64,000 nt of DNA from Alphaproteobacteria bacterium (GTDB lineage: Bacteria > Pseudomonadota > Alphaproteobacteria > Rhizobiales > Rhizobiaceae). Below the pieces are notes generated by a model. The model was not told the origin of the DNA. It searched no databases and worked only from the letters and a program-made list of their open reading frames with translations. Where the stretch lies: the NCBI GenBank assembly GCA_018823835.1, contig JAHJHT010000002.1, positions 1,426,001 through 1,490,000 on the forward strand. Direction: 5' to 3'. Both the position numbers and the translations under genes were made by a program. Positions 45,447 to 59,428 of this stretch are shown piece after piece (the first letter of the stretch is position 1; each line of letters starts with the position of its first letter).

Positions 45447-46709
45447 ATGAAGGTTATCGTTCTGGGCGCCGGTGTCATCGGGGTCACCACAGCCTACTAC
45501 CTCAATGAGGCCGGGCACGACGTCATGGTGCTCGATCGCCAGGCGGGGCCGGCGCTGGAAACCAGCTTTGCCAATGCCGGCGAAATCTCGCCCGGCTATT
45601 CCTCGCCCTGGGCCGGGCCCGGCATCCCGCTCAAGGCGGTCAAATGGCTGCTGATGCGGCATGGCCCGCTGGTTGTTCGGCCCAAGATGGACCGCGCCAT
45701 GTGGGTGTGGCTGTTCAAGATGCTGCGCAACTGCACGGCCTCCCGCTATGCCGTCAACAAGGCCCGCATGGTGCCGCTCGCCGAGTACAGCCGCGACAGC
45801 CTGCGGGCGCTGCGCGAGGCGACCGGCATCAGCTACGACGAGCGCAGCCAGGGCACGCTGCAGCTCTTCCGCACCCAGCAGCAGCTCGACGGAACCGGCA
45901 AGGACATCGAGGTTCTGAAGCAGTTCGGCGTGCCCTTCGAACTGCTCGATGCGGCTGGCTGCGCGGGCGCGGAGCCGGCGCTGGCGCGCGTTTCGGGCAA
46001 GATCGCCGGCGGCCTGCGGCTGCCCGGCGACGAGACCGGGGACTGCAAGCTGTTCACCGAAAGGCTGACGAAGATCTGCAAGGAGCGCGGCGTCACGTTC
46101 CAGTTCGGCGTCGAGACCGGCCCTTTGCTGCGCAGCAGCGACAGGGACAGGGTCGGAGGGGTCAAGGTCGCGGGAATGGCGGTCTCGGCCGACGCCTATG
46201 TCGTGGCGCTGGGCTCCTATTCGGCGCACTGGATGCGCAAGCGCGGCGTGCCGATCCCGGTCTATCCGGTGAAGGGCTATTCCATCACGCTGCCTGTCAC
46301 CGACGCGGAGGCTGCGCCTGTCTCGACGATCATGGACGAGGCCTACAAGGTTGCCATCACCCGCCTCGGCGACCGCATCAGGGTGGGCGGCACGGCCGAA
46401 ATCTCCGGATACGACCTGACGCTGCACGAATCGCGGCGCGCGACGCTCGAGCACTCGGTCAGCGACCTGTTTCCCGACGGCGGCGACCTCGCCCGGTCGA
46501 GCTTCTGGTGCGGCCTGAGGCCGATGACGCCGGATGGACCGCCCATCATCGGCCCGTCGAAGCGCTACACCAACCTTTTCCTCAACACCGGCCACGGCAC
46601 GCTCGGCTGGACCATGGCCTGCGGCTCGGCGCGCGTCCTGGCCGACATCATGTCGGGCAGGGAACCCGACATCGACGCAAGCGAGCTCTCAATGGCGCGC
46701 TACGGGTGA
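45447..46709 (+). CDS. dadA: D-amino acid dehydrogenase small subunit (DadA)
   Basis: 420 residues from the ATG at 45447 ([20 protein letters not shown]). FAD-binding Rossmann motif [20 protein letters not shown], then [28 protein letters not shown] (split here), which is typical of DadA. The C-terminus has [18 protein letters not shown] and [17 protein letters not shown]. Oxidises D-alanine and other D-amino acids to keto acids, passing electrons to the respiratory chain. It follows alr by 27 bases, forming a racemase-dehydrogenase pair for alanine catabolism. Confidence 0.95.
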   Translation: MKVIVLGAGVIGVTTAYYLNEAGHDVMVLDRQAGPALETSFANAGEISPGYSSPWAGPGIPLKAVKWLLMRHGPLVVRPKMDRAMWVWLFKMLRNCTASRYAVNKARMVPLAEYSRDSLRALREATGISYDERSQGTLQLFRTQQQLDGTGKDIEVLKQFGVPFELLDAAGCAGAEPALARVSGKIAGGLRLPGDETGDCKLFTERLTKICKERGVTFQFGVETGPLLRSSDRDRVGGVKVAGMAVSADAYVVALGSYSAHWMRKRGVPIPVYPVKGYSITLPVTDAEAAPVSTIMDEAYKVAITRLGDRIRVGGTAEISGYDLTLHESRRATLEHSVSDLFPDGGDLARSSFWCGLRPMTPDGPPIIGPSKRYTNLFLNTGHGTLGWTMACGSARVLADIMSGREPDIDASELSMARYG

Positions 46710-46796
46710 ACCCGCGCGTCATGGCCTTCACGACAATTTGAAACCTATTTCTCGGTAGCGCGTTGTGGGGGCAGTTCAACAGACGGAGAACCTCCA

Positions 46797-47258
46797 ATGG
46801 CCAATCCTGCCCGCATACCGGATCCGAGATCCGAAGACCCGCTTGATCCCGCGGCCCGGCCCAGCATCGACCCGGTAACGGGAGAGCCGCGTACCGCCGC
46901 GAACTACGACCGCCCTGGCGTCGTGAACCGCGTCGAGACGCGCAGCGGCGGCAGCAGCGTGATTATCGCCGCCGTGGTCATCGTCCTTGCCGTTGTCGCC
47001 TATTTCGTATTCGCGCCGGCCTCGGATGAGGGCGTGGTGGAGGCTCCGGCCCCCGCAGTCACCACTGAGCCGGCACCGGCAGCCGAGGCGCCCGCAGCGC
47101 CAGCCGACACCGTCGAGCCAGCAGCCCCGGCAGCGCCGGAGGCCACGGCCCCCGAGGCACCGGCTGACACCACCGCGCCTGCCCCGGATGCTACCGCTCC
47201 GGAAGCGCCTGCCGACAGCACGGCTCCTGCGCCTGCAGAGCCCGCACCGGCCCAGTAA
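46797..47258 (+). CDS. Single-pass membrane protein with Ala/Pro-rich tail
   Basis: 153 residues, unknown function. A polar N-terminus (about 1-50) precedes one transmembrane helix (SVIIAAVVIVLAVVAYFVF, about 54-72) and a low-complexity C-terminal tail made of APxAP / EAPADTTAPAP-type repeats to the end. There is no enzymatic motif. The tail is probably periplasmic. A strong terminator follows 17 bases downstream. Alone between dadA and lpdA. Confidence 0.8.
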   Translation: MANPARIPDPRSEDPLDPAARPSIDPVTGEPRTAANYDRPGVVNRVETRSGGSSVIIAAVVIVLAVVAYFVFAPASDEGVVEAPAPAVTTEPAPAAEAPAAPADTVEPAAPAAPEATAPEAPADTTAPAPDATAPEAPADSTAPAPAEPAPAQ

Positions 47259-47275
47259 GACGTCCTCCCGGACGA

Positions 47276-47306
47276 AACGGCCCGCGCAAGCGGGCCGTTT
47301 TCTTTT
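47276..47306 (+). terminator. Intrinsic terminator
   Basis: CGGCCCGC (47278-47285), GCAA loop, GCGGGCCG, then TTTTCTTTT. Strong on the plus strand; the stem also lies just beyond the lpdA stop (47329) and may act weakly for the minus-strand operon. Confidence 0.88.
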
Positions 47307-47328
47307 GTGAGATCGACCGGTGTGCCGG

Positions 47329-48735
47329 TCAGATATGGATCGCCTTGAAGAAGGTCGCCAGCGCGGCTTCCTTGACGGCCTCCGACATCGTCGGATGCGC
47401 GTGGCAGGTGCGCGCGAGATCTTCCGACGAACCGCCGAACTCCATCAGCACTGCCGCCTCGTGGATCATTTCGCCGGCGCCGAAGCCGACGATATGCGCA
47501 CCCAGGACGCGATCGGTGGTCTTGTCGGCGAGGATCTTGACGAAGCCGTCCGTGTGCAGCGTCGCGCGGGCCCGGGCGTTCGCCGTGAAGGGGAACTTGC
47601 CGACCTTGTATTCGACGCCGGCCTTGCCAAGCTCTTCCTCGGTCTTGCCGACCGATGCGACTTCCGGGCTCGTGTAGACGACGCTCGGAATGACATCGTA
47701 GTTCACGTGGCCGGCCTGGCCGGCAATGATCTCGGCCGCGGCGACGCCCTCGTCCTCCGCCTTGTGCGCCAGCATAGGCCCGGCGATCACGTCGCCGATG
47801 GCATAGATGCCCTCGACATTGGTACGCAGGTGGCCGTCCACCTTGACCCTGCCGCGGTCGTCGAGTTCGACGCCGGCCGCCTCGAGGCCCAGACCCTCGG
47901 TGTAGGGCTTGCGGCCCGTCGCGACCAGCACGACATCCGCCTCGATCGTCTCCGCATCGCCGCCCTTGACCGGCTCGAAGGTGACCGAAGCCCCCTTCTT
48001 GGCTTTCGCCACGGCGGTAACCTTCGACCCCGTCTTGATCTCGAAACCCTGCTTGGCGAGCATGCGCTGGAACTGTTTCGCCACTTCGGCGTCCATGCCG
48101 CCGAGAATGCTGTCGAGATATTCCACGACGGTTACCTTGGCGCCGAGCCGGGCCCAGACGGAGCCGAGCTCGAGCCCGATGACGCCGCCGCCCACCACGA
48201 CGAGATGGCCGGGCACCTTGTCGAGCGTCAATGCGCCGGTCGACGAGACGATCACCTTCTCGTCGAGGTCGACCTCGACGCCCGGAATGCCGGCAATCTC
48301 CGAGCCCGTCGCGATGACGATGTTCTTCGTCTCGACGTCCTGCGTCTTGCCGTCCTCGCCAGTCACGGACACCTTGCCGGCCGCCACGACCTTGCCGGTG
48401 CCACGCAGCACGTCGATCTTGTTCTTCTTCATCAGGAAGTCGAGGCCCTTGGTGTTCTGTCCGACCACCTGGTCCTTGTGGGCCATCATCTGCTTGAGGT
48501 TGAACTTGGGCTTGCCGACGTCGATGCCGAGCGCCTCGAAGGAATGCCCGGCCTCGGCAAACATCTCGGTGGCGTAGAGCAGTGCCTTGGACGGAATGCA
48601 GCCGATGTTGACGCAGGTGCCGCCGAGCGTCGGCCACTTCTCGACCAGCGCTGTCTTCAGGCCGAGCTGCGCCGCCTTGATGGCGCAGACATAGCCTCCC
48701 GGTCCGCTTCCGATGATGACGACGTCATAAGCCAT
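47329..48735 (-). CDS. lpdA: Dihydrolipoyl dehydrogenase of the 2-oxoglutarate dehydrogenase complex
   Basis: 468 residues. FAD site [21 protein letters not shown], redox Cys pair in [19 protein letters not shown] site [20 protein letters not shown], and C-terminal [15 protein letters not shown] with the catalytic His-Glu. Reoxidises dihydrolipoyl groups of SucB. Last gene of the leftward TCA operon, separated from sucB by a MAPEG gene. Confidence 0.97.
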   Translation of the reverse strand: MAYDVVIIGSGPGGYVCAIKAAQLGLKTALVEKWPTLGGTCVNIGCIPSKALLYATEMFAEAGHSFEALGIDVGKPKFNLKQMMAHKDQVVGQNTKGLDFLMKKNKIDVLRGTGKVVAAGKVSVTGEDGKTQDVETKNIVIATGSEIAGIPGVEVDLDEKVIVSSTGALTLDKVPGHLVVVGGGVIGLELGSVWARLGAKVTVVEYLDSILGGMDAEVAKQFQRMLAKQGFEIKTGSKVTAVAKAKKGASVTFEPVKGGDAETIEADVVLVATGRKPYTEGLGLEAAGVELDDRGRVKVDGHLRTNVEGIYAIGDVIAGPMLAHKAEDEGVAAAEIIAGQAGHVNYDVIPSVVYTSPEVASVGKTEEELGKAGVEYKVGKFPFTANARARATLHTDGFVKILADKTTDRVLGAHIVGFGAGEMIHEAAVLMEFGGSSEDLARTCHAHPTMSEAVKEAALATFFKAIHI

Positions 48736-48797
48736 TTATCTGTTCCTATAGTGTTCGCCGGCGCCCGGCTTGATTGTCGTTCCAGTCCGGTCGCACG

Positions 48798-49202
48798 TCA
48801 CCAGATGAGCTGGATCAGCATCATCACCAGGCCGATGATGGAGCCGAGCCAGATCAGCGTCCGCGCGACCGGAACGCCCGCTGCGTAGAGCACCACGTAG
48901 ATGACGCGGCAGATGATCCAGAGGAGCGCGCCGGTCGCTGCCATGCCGCCGGTCTTGCCGGTGGCGACCAGTCCGACCACCAGCGCGATGAAGGCCGGGT
49001 AGGTCTCGAGCAGGTTGTGCAGGGCGCGCTTCAGTCGCTCGGCCAGGACGCTGTTGGTCTTGCGCTCCTCGTCGCGCGGGCTGAACAGGTAGCCTGGCGT
49101 CAGGTCGCCGAGCACGCTCGCCTGCAGGACGATCTGTGCGAGAAGAAGGACGACGCTCCATGCGAGCACGCTGATTTCGGTCGATGCGGCTACGGCTTCC
49201 AT
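48798..49202 (-). CDS. MAPEG family membrane protein
   Basis: 134 residues from the ATG at 49202 (GGGAG upstream). Four membrane helices. MAPEG features are KRALHNLLETYPAFIALVVG (the ALENLLET-type helix 2) and a final helix ARTLIWLGSIIGLVMMLIQLI. The family covers membrane glutathione transferases and eicosanoid enzymes in eukaryotes; bacterial members are largely uncharacterised. It lies between sucB and lpdA on the same strand, an arrangement found in several rhizobia. A metabolic link to the 2-oxoglutarate dehydrogenase complex is not established. Confidence 0.88.
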   Translation of the reverse strand: MEAVAASTEISVLAWSVVLLLAQIVLQASVLGDLTPGYLFSPRDEERKTNSVLAERLKRALHNLLETYPAFIALVVGLVATGKTGGMAATGALLWIICRVIYVVLYAAGVPVARTLIWLGSIIGLVMMLIQLIW

Positions 49203-49257
49203 GGTTTTTCTCCCAGGGTTTGGCGGCGGGCCCATCGCCCGCCTGCCGCATCATAGC

Positions 49258-50562
<1,305 letters not shown>

Positions 50563-50595
50563 GTGCTGTACCTGTCCGTTGCTGTCTCTTTGTTA

Positions 50596-53586
50596 CTACT
50601 CGCCCAGTGCGTCTTCGAGGAAGGCCGCGAGCTGTGCCAGGTGCTTCGACATCAGGCCGGTTGCCGGCGATGCCGCCGCCGGACGTCCGGTGTAGCGGAC
50701 GCGCTGGTGCTTGGCGTCGATGTGGGCGAGCACCCATTCGAGGTAGGGATCGATGAAGGACCAGGCGCCCATGTTCTTGGGCTCTTCCTGGCACCACACC
50801 ATCTCGGCGTTGCGGAACCGCGAAAGCTCGGTGATCAGCGCCTTGGCGGGGAACGGGTAGAGCTGTTCGACGCGCAGCAGGTAGACGTCGTTGATGCCGC
50901 GCTTCTCGCGCTCCTCGTAGAGGTCGTAGTAGACCTTGCCGGTGCAGAGCACGACGCGGCGGATCTTGGAATCCTTGACCAACTTGATCTTCTGGTCGTC
51001 GAGCAGCTGGGCGTCGTCCCACAGCAGGCGGTGGAACGAGCTTTCGCCCGACATCTCGGCCAGCGTCGACACGGCGCGCTTGTGGCGCAGCAGCGACTTC
51101 GGCGTCATCAGGATCAGCGGCTTGCGGAAGTCGCGCTTCAGCTGGCGCCGCAGCACGTGGAAATAGTTCGACGGGGTCGTCGGGTAGACGACCTGCATGT
51201 TGTCTTCCGCGCAGAGCTGCAGGAAGCGCTCCAGCCTTGCGGATGAATGCTCCGGTCCCTGGCCCTCATAGCCATGCGGCAGCAGGCAGACGAGGCCCGA
51301 CATGCGCAGCCACTTGCGCTCGCCCGAGGAGATGAACTGGTCGAACACCACCTGCGCGCCGTTGGCGAAGTCGCCGAACTGCGCTTCCCACAGCGTCAGC
51401 GCCGCGGGCTGGGCCAGCGAGAAGCCGTATTCGAAGCCGAGCACGGCCTCTTCCGACAGCATCGAGTTGATCACTTCGTAGCCCGACTGGGTCGGGCCGA
51501 GATTGTTGAGCGGGATGTAGCGGGTTTCGTCCTTTTGGTCATAGAGCACCGAATGGCGCTGCGAGAAGGTGCCGCGCTCGGAATCCTGGCCCGAAAGACG
51601 AACCGGGTTGCCGTCGAGCAGGATCGAGCCGAAGGCGAGCGACTCGGCCGTCGACCAGTCGATGCCCTCGCCGGATTCGATCATCCCGCGCCGCGTGTCG
51701 AGGAAGCGGCCGATGGTCTTGTGAACCTCGAAGTCCTTCGGCACCTCGGTCAGCTTCCTGCCGATCTCCTTCAGCGTCTTCAGCGGAACGGCGGTCTTGC
51801 CGCGCCGGAGTTCGTCCTGGTCGTCGGCCTTCTTGAGGCCCGACCAGGCGCCGTCCAGCCAGTCAGCCTTGTTCGGCTTGTAGGCCTGGCCGACATCCCA
51901 TTCCTTCTCCAGGTGCTCGCGCCAGTCGGCGCGCATCTTGTCGAGCTCCTCGCGCGTGACGTGGCCCTCGGCGATGAGCCGTTCGCCGTAAATCTGCGCC
52001 GTCGTGTTGTGGGTGCGGATCTTGCGGTACATGATCGGCTGCGTGAAGGCCGGTTCGTCGCCTTCATTGTGGCCGAAGCGGCGGTAGCAGAACATGTCCA
52101 CGACCACCGGCTTGTGGAACTTCATGCGGAACTCGATCGCCACCTTGGCCGCGTGCACCACGGCCTCCGGGTCGTCGCCGTTGACGTGGAAGATCGGCGC
52201 CTCGATCATCTTGGCGACGTCGGACGGATAGGGCGACGAGCGCGAGAAGCGCGGATTGGTGGTGAAGCCGATCTGGTTGTTGATGATGAAGTGCAGCGTG
52301 CCGGCGACGCGGTGGCCGCGCAGGCCCGACAGACCGAGAATCTCCGAAATCACGCCCTGGCCGGCGAAGGCGGCATCGCCGTGCAGCAGCAGCGGCAGCA
52401 CCTTGGAGCGTTCCTCCAGCGGCACGATTTCCTCGCGGGTGCGGCCGTAGAGCTGGTCCTGCTTGGCGCGTGCCTTGCCCATCACGACGGGATCGACGAT
52501 CTCGAGATGCGACGGGTTGGCCGTCAGCGACAGGTGAACCTTGTTGCCGTCGAACTCGCGGTCCGACGAGGCGCCGAGATGGTACTTGACGTCGCCCGAG
52601 CCTTCGACGTCGTCCGGTGCGAAGGAGCCGCCCTTGAACTCGTGGAAGATCGCGCGGTGCGGCTTGCCCATCACCTGGGAAAGCACGTTGAGGCGGCCGC
52701 GGTGGGCCATGCCGAGCACGATGTCCTGCATGCCGAGCGAGCCGCCGCGCTTGATGATCTGCTCGAGCGCCGGGATCAGCGATTCCGCGCCGTCGAGGCC
52801 GAAACGCTTGGTACCCTTGTACTTGACATCGATGAACTGCTCGAAGCCCTCGGCCTCGATCAGCTTCGACAGGATGGCCTTCTTGCCCTCGGCGGTGAAG
52901 AAGATGCCCTTGTCCTGGCCTTCGATGCGCTCCTGGATCCAGCCCTTCTCGGCGGGGTCCGAAATATGCATGAACTCGACGCCGAGCGTCGAGCAGTAGG
53001 TCCGCTTGAGGATGTCGAGCATCTCTCGGATCGTCGCGTATTCGAGCCCGAGCATGAAGTCGATGAAGATCGGACGGTCGTAGTCCGCCTCGGTGAAGCC
53101 ATAGGCCTCGGCCGACAGTTCGTTGTAGTCCTCGAGCGGCTTGGCGATGCCCAGCGGATCGAGTTCGGCATGCAGATGGCCGCGCATGCGGAAGGCGCGG
53201 ATCATCATCACGGCGCGTACGGAATCGCGCGTCGCCTGCAGCACGTCGGATTCGGAGGCCGTCGCACCGCTGGCGGCGGCCTTGTCGCGCACCTTCTTCT
53301 CGATGACCTTCTCGACCAGGCCCCAGTTGCCGTCGAGGGCGGAAACCAGTTCGCCATTGGCCTGCAGCGGCCAGCTCGGCCGTGACCAGGAGGCGCCCTT
53401 GGCGTTCTTCTTGACGTCGCCGGCGTCGTCCTTCAGCGCGGCGAAGAAGTCCTGCCATTCGGGATCGACCGCCTGCGGGTCGTCCTGCCAGGCGGCATGC
53501 AGCTGTTCGATATAGTCGGCATTGCCGCCATAAAGGAACGAGGTGAGGGAGAACTGGTCGTTGGCCTGATCTTGTCGCGCCATCAT
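50596..53586 (-). CDS. sucA: 2-oxoglutarate dehydrogenase E1 component
   Basis: 996 residues. N-terminal docking segment FLYGGNADYIEQLHAAWQDD, ThDP/Mg site with HGDAAFAGQGV, and conserved GMAHRGRLNVL, HFIINNQIGFTT and GFEYGFSLAQP. The C-terminal domain has LLPHGYEGQGPEHSSARLER. Decarboxylates 2-oxoglutarate and succinylates the lipoyl of SucB. The start is at 53586 or three bases later (ATGATG). Between sucD and sucB in the operon. Confidence 0.98.
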   Translation of the reverse strand: MMARQDQANDQFSLTSFLYGGNADYIEQLHAAWQDDPQAVDPEWQDFFAALKDDAGDVKKNAKGASWSRPSWPLQANGELVSALDGNWGLVEKVIEKKVRDKAAASGATASESDVLQATRDSVRAVMMIRAFRMRGHLHAELDPLGIAKPLEDYNELSAEAYGFTEADYDRPIFIDFMLGLEYATIREMLDILKRTYCSTLGVEFMHISDPAEKGWIQERIEGQDKGIFFTAEGKKAILSKLIEAEGFEQFIDVKYKGTKRFGLDGAESLIPALEQIIKRGGSLGMQDIVLGMAHRGRLNVLSQVMGKPHRAIFHEFKGGSFAPDDVEGSGDVKYHLGASSDREFDGNKVHLSLTANPSHLEIVDPVVMGKARAKQDQLYGRTREEIVPLEERSKVLPLLLHGDAAFAGQGVISEILGLSGLRGHRVAGTLHFIINNQIGFTTNPRFSRSSPYPSDVAKMIEAPIFHVNGDDPEAVVHAAKVAIEFRMKFHKPVVVDMFCYRRFGHNEGDEPAFTQPIMYRKIRTHNTTAQIYGERLIAEGHVTREELDKMRADWREHLEKEWDVGQAYKPNKADWLDGAWSGLKKADDQDELRRGKTAVPLKTLKEIGRKLTEVPKDFEVHKTIGRFLDTRRGMIESGEGIDWSTAESLAFGSILLDGNPVRLSGQDSERGTFSQRHSVLYDQKDETRYIPLNNLGPTQSGYEVINSMLSEEAVLGFEYGFSLAQPAALTLWEAQFGDFANGAQVVFDQFISSGERKWLRMSGLVCLLPHGYEGQGPEHSSARLERFLQLCAEDNMQVVYPTTPSNYFHVLRRQLKRDFRKPLILMTPKSLLRHKRAVSTLAEMSGESSFHRLLWDDAQLLDDQKIKLVKDSKIRRVVLCTGKVYYDLYEEREKRGINDVYLLRVEQLYPFPAKALITELSRFRNAEMVWCQEEPKNMGAWSFIDPYLEWVLAHIDAKHQRVRYTGRPAAASPATGLMSKHLAQLAAFLEDALGE

Positions 53587-53631
53587 GTTTCCGGAGGTTT
53601 GGCCTCCGTCTCCTTGTTCCGGTTTGACCGG

Positions 53632-54528
53632 TTAACCCTTGATCGCCTCAACCAGCGTCGTGCCGAGCCTGGCCGGGGAAGGCGATACCTTGATGCCTGC
53701 CGCTTCCATCGCGGCGATCTTGTCTTCCGCGCCGCCCTTGCCGCCCGAAATCACGGCGCCTGCATGGCCCATGGTGCGTCCGGCAGGTGCAGTGCGTCCG
53801 GCGATGAAGCCTGCCATCGGCTTGCGGCGGCCGCGCTTGGCCTCGTCGATGATGAACTGGGCGGCGTCTTCCTCGGCCGAACCGCCGATCTCGCCGATCA
53901 TGATGATCGACTTGGTCTCGTCGTCGGCCAGGAACATTTCCAGCATGTCGATGAACTCGGTACCCTTCACCGGATCGCCGCCGATGCCGACGGCCGTCGA
54001 CTGGCCGAGGCCTTCATTGGTGGTCTGAAACACTGCCTCATAGGTAAGTGTTCCCGAGCGCGAGACAACGCCCACCGAGCCCTTCCGGAAAATGTTACCG
54101 GGCATGATGCCGATCTTGCACTGGTCGGGCGTCACGACGCCCGGGCAGTTCGGCCCGATCAGCCGCGAGGTCGAGCGGTCGAGCCTCGCCTTCACCTTGA
54201 TCATGTCCATCACCGGGATGCCCTCGGTGATGCAGACGATCAGCGGGATTTCCGCGTCGATCGCCTCGATGATGGCGGCCGCGGCGCCTGCCGGCGGCAC
54301 GTAGACGACCGAGGCATTGGCGCCGGTCGCTTCCTTGCCCTCGGCAACGCTCGCGAAGATCGGCAGCGGAACCGAGCCGTCCCACTTGGTGCCGCCCTTC
54401 TTCGGGTGGATGCCGCCGACCATCTGCGTGCCGTGATAGGCCAGCGCCTGCTCGGTGTGGAAGGAACCGGTGTTGCCGGTCAGGCCCTGCACCAGGATTT
54501 TCGTGTTCTTGTCGACGAGAATGGACAT
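53632..54528 (-). CDS. sucD: Succinyl-CoA synthetase alpha subunit
   Basis: 298 residues. CoA-binding Rossmann start [29 protein letters not shown]-like [23 protein letters not shown], and the phospho-His in [20 protein letters not shown]. Forms the complex with SucC to make succinate and ATP/GTP from succinyl-CoA. Starts four bases after sucC. Confidence 0.98.
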   Translation of the reverse strand: MSILVDKNTKILVQGLTGNTGSFHTEQALAYHGTQMVGGIHPKKGGTKWDGSVPLPIFASVAEGKEATGANASVVYVPPAGAAAAIIEAIDAEIPLIVCITEGIPVMDMIKVKARLDRSTSRLIGPNCPGVVTPDQCKIGIMPGNIFRKGSVGVVSRSGTLTYEAVFQTTNEGLGQSTAVGIGGDPVKGTEFIDMLEMFLADDETKSIIMIGEIGGSAEEDAAQFIIDEAKRGRRKPMAGFIAGRTAPAGRTMGHAGAVISGGKGGAEDKIAAMEAAGIKVSPSPARLGTTLVEAIKG

Positions 54529-54532
54529 GTCG

Positions 54533-55729
<1,197 letters not shown>

Positions 55730-55741
55730 GGAGCGGGGACC

Positions 55742-56827
<1,086 letters not shown>

Positions 56828-56898
56828 TTAGTTTTTCAAACGATTATTTCGAGCCGAATGTTTTCAATCGGTTAGATCAATTGGGGCTTACGTAAACG

Positions 56899-58074
56899 TC
56901 AAATATTTTGGCCGCTCTTTCGCGCGGACCAGTCTTCCAGCCAGTCCTTGCCCTGCATTTCGATGAGCCGGGAGGCGGTGCGGGAGAACTCGAAACCTTC
57001 GGTCCCGCGCTTGCCCGCATAGAGATCGTCCGGCGGCGCCTCGGCGCTGATGAAGAGCCGGGTGTGGCTGTCGTAGAGCGTGTCGATGAGCAGGATGAAG
57101 CGCTTCGCCTCGTTGCGGCGGCCTTCGGCCAGCACCGGGACATGGTCGACGAAAACGGTCGAGTAGCGCGCCGCGATCGCCAGGTAGTCGCGCGCGCCGA
57201 GCGGCCTTTCGCAAAGGTCGGCGAAGTCGAAGCGCGCGGCACTGCCCGCCGCCTGTGGCACCGGCACCTTGCGCCCCTTGACGGCGATGCTGTCCGGCCG
57301 CGCCGGCACGTTGTCGATGACGGCCTCCCAGGCATCGTCCATGGCCGCGTCCGTCGCAGGCGACAGCGGCGTCATGTAGATGGGCATGCCGGCGAGCTTC
57401 GCCTGCCTGTAGTCCTGCACGTCGCCGAGACCCAGCACCCTGGCGTTGCGCTTCAATATGCCGATGAAGGGCTCGAACAGCGCCCGGTTCAGCCCGTCGC
57501 GGTAGAGGTCGTCCGGCGCCACGTTGGAGGTCGCCACCAGCACCACGCCATTGGCAAACAGCGCGGAAAACAGCCGCGACAGGATCATGGCGTCGGCGAT
57601 GTCGGTCACGGAAAACTCGTCGAAGCAGAGCACCCAGGCCTCGTCGGCGAGCGCGCGGGCGACCGGCGGGATCGGATCGTCTTCCTTGGTGTCGCCGTTC
57701 TTGCGGTCGAGCCGGTGCTTCTGGATGCGGTCGTGCACCTCGGCCATGAAGGCATGGAAATGCGCGCGCCGCTTGCGGCGCACCGGCACGGTTTCGAAAA
57801 ACAGGTCCATCAGCATGGTCTTGCCGATGCCGACGCCGCCATGGACATAGAGGCCCTTGACCGGCTCGAGCGAGCGCCGGTTCTTGGCGAACAGCCAGCC
57901 CAGCGCGCTCGACTTGCGGGCCAGCCGCTTGGCGCGGATCTCGTCGTTCAGCTCGTCGAGCGCGGCGACCAGCGGCAATTGCAGCGCATCCTCGCGAATC
58001 TCGCCGGTTTCGACGAGATGCGCGTAGCGCTGCGCGACGGTCGTGTGGGTCTGGATGCCGTCACGCAGGTGCAT
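56899..58074 (-). CDS. zapE: Cell division protein ZapE (AFG1-like ATPase)
   Basis: 391 residues, usual size. P-loop LYVHGGVGIGKTMLMDLFFE, a Walker B region WVLCFDEFSVTDIADAMIL, sensor-type LVATSNVAPDDLYRDGLNR, and DHVPVLAEGRRNEAKRFILLIDTLYD (split over about 315-345). Cytoplasmic ATPase linked to Z-ring stability in bacteria and mitochondrial protein quality control in eukaryotes. It precedes the mdh operon on the same strand. Confidence 0.95.
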   Translation of the reverse strand: MHLRDGIQTHTTVAQRYAHLVETGEIREDALQLPLVAALDELNDEIRAKRLARKSSALGWLFAKNRRSLEPVKGLYVHGGVGIGKTMLMDLFFETVPVRRKRRAHFHAFMAEVHDRIQKHRLDRKNGDTKEDDPIPPVARALADEAWVLCFDEFSVTDIADAMILSRLFSALFANGVVLVATSNVAPDDLYRDGLNRALFEPFIGILKRNARVLGLGDVQDYRQAKLAGMPIYMTPLSPATDAAMDDAWEAVIDNVPARPDSIAVKGRKVPVPQAAGSAARFDFADLCERPLGARDYLAIAARYSTVFVDHVPVLAEGRRNEAKRFILLIDTLYDSHTRLFISAEAPPDDLYAGKRGTEGFEFSRTASRLIEMQGKDWLEDWSARKSGQNI

Positions 58075-58107
58075 CGGTAATCTGGCGGGCTGGTGGGGGC
58101 GGGCTGC

Positions 58108-58656
58108 CTATCTGGAAAGCGAGATAGGCAAGCCGGTCGATGTCTGTCCATCGAATTTTTCAGGCCCGGACGAATAGAGCCGCGCGACCACCGAGCCGCT
58201 CTCGTCGTAGAGCGACAGCTGCTTGCCGGCGACATTCCAGGACTTTACGCCATCGACGGGTGCCGGGCAGCGCAGCGGACCGGCACGATAGCCCTGGCCG
58301 AACTTGGTCTGCGGCGTCGCGACGCGACAGCTCTGGCCGGAGACCGAGGCGTTCCACACACCGGCAACGCTGGCGGTGGTGATGTCGGGTGCGGTCGCAG
58401 CCGGATCGGCGCCGGGGTTGATCGACGCGACCTCGCTCGAGGCGCCGGGCGCTTCGGGGAAGGCGGTCGGATCGGCCGGGGCGCTGGGCGCCGGCGTGAC
58501 CGGAGGCGGCAGCGCGCTCGTCGCGACCTGGCCGCTCGGCGCGGCCTGCAGCGGCTCTGGGCGCGTGTTCATCGACGAGAAGCGCGTGCTTGAGCAGCCC
58601 GCGGCAAGCAACGCCAGCAGCGAAACGGCCACAAGACCGGTCTTCGAATAAGCCAT
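58108..58656 (-). CDS. omp19: Omp19-like outer-membrane lipoprotein with Inh domain
   Basis: 182 residues from the ATG at 58656. The lipoprotein signal peptide MAYSKTGLVAVSLLALLAAGC has the lipobox LAAGC at residue 21. A Pro/Ala-rich linker (about 30-90) precedes a C-terminal AprI/Inh-like beta domain with VAGVWNASVSGQSCRVATPQ, GPLRCPAPVDGVKSWNVAG and LYDESGSVVARLYSSG. Brucella Omp19, with this architecture, is a protease-inhibiting lipoprotein. The name is assigned by architecture. Confidence 0.85.
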   Translation of the reverse strand: MAYSKTGLVAVSLLALLAAGCSSTRFSSMNTRPEPLQAAPSGQVATSALPPPVTPAPSAPADPTAFPEAPGASSEVASINPGADPAATAPDITTASVAGVWNASVSGQSCRVATPQTKFGQGYRAGPLRCPAPVDGVKSWNVAGKQLSLYDESGSVVARLYSSGPEKFDGQTSTGLPISLSR

Positions 58657-58814
58657 TCCAACCTCCGTCGGCGCCACTGGCTGGCGGCGTCCGATCAATT
58701 CGTGTCCCTCTCACCATGATGCTGGTGAAGGTGGCCAAATTTCATCCTGATATGGTTAAAATACGGTTTGCGTCGAAAATATTGCAAAAATGAGATTTGT
58801 CGACGTGCCGCGGC

Positions 58815-59258
58815 TCAGGGGCCGATCACCTTGCTCGGCACGAAAACGTAGCCGCCCGGGCCGACGAGGTGGCATTCGCGCAGGCCGTGCGGCTTGTCGA
58901 TCGAGCCGGAGAGAACATGGTAGCCGTGCTCTGCCGCGCGGGCTTCGGCCGCATCCGGATCGACGCCGTAGAGACGCAGTTCGATGCCGGTGCCGCGCAA
59001 CTCGACATCGCGAATGATCCCGCTCATCGGATTGTCGGAGTAGGAATGGTCCGCATGCAGCATGAAGACTGAACCGAAAAGCGTCACCGCGGCGAAATCC
59101 TCGTCGGCATAGACCACGGTAGCGCCGAGCACGTCACGGCAGAAAGCCTCCATCGGCGCGATCTCGGTGACGAGCAGATTGACGCCGAGGCCACGCGGCA
59201 GCGAGCGGCCGAAATCGTCGGCTGCCATCCAGGGTGTCTTTGTGCGCTTCATCACCAT
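58815..59258 (-). CDS. VOC-superfamily (glyoxalase-like) protein
   Basis: 147 residues (start at 59258, or two codons later at a second ATG). One VOC unit: GLGVNLLVTEIAPMEAFCRDVLGATVVYADEDFAAVTLFGS (split here), followed by MLHADHSYSDN and a C-terminal LRECHLVGPGGYVFVPSKVI. The possible metal ligands are a His near the middle and the Glu in LREC. Family members include glyoxalase I, dioxygenases and resistance proteins, so the reaction is unknown. Monocistronic. Confidence 0.85.
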   Translation of the reverse strand: MVMKRTKTPWMAADDFGRSLPRGLGVNLLVTEIAPMEAFCRDVLGATVVYADEDFAAVTLFGSVFMLHADHSYSDNPMSGIIRDVELRGTGIELRLYGVDPDAAEARAAEHGYHVLSGSIDKPHGLRECHLVGPGGYVFVPSKVIGP

Positions 59259-59428
59259 CGGGCCGTTCCTTTGGTCCGCAGCCTAGCCAGCACTTCGGCG
59301 GCGGCAAAGGCACGCGTGGCGGCAAACGCTTGCGCCAGACGGGGGCAGGCCTATCTTCAAATGACAAGGCAGGGTGCAAGGCGAAAAGGATTGCCGACAG
59401 TGACAAGAGCAGGTTGCAGGCGCGCCGC

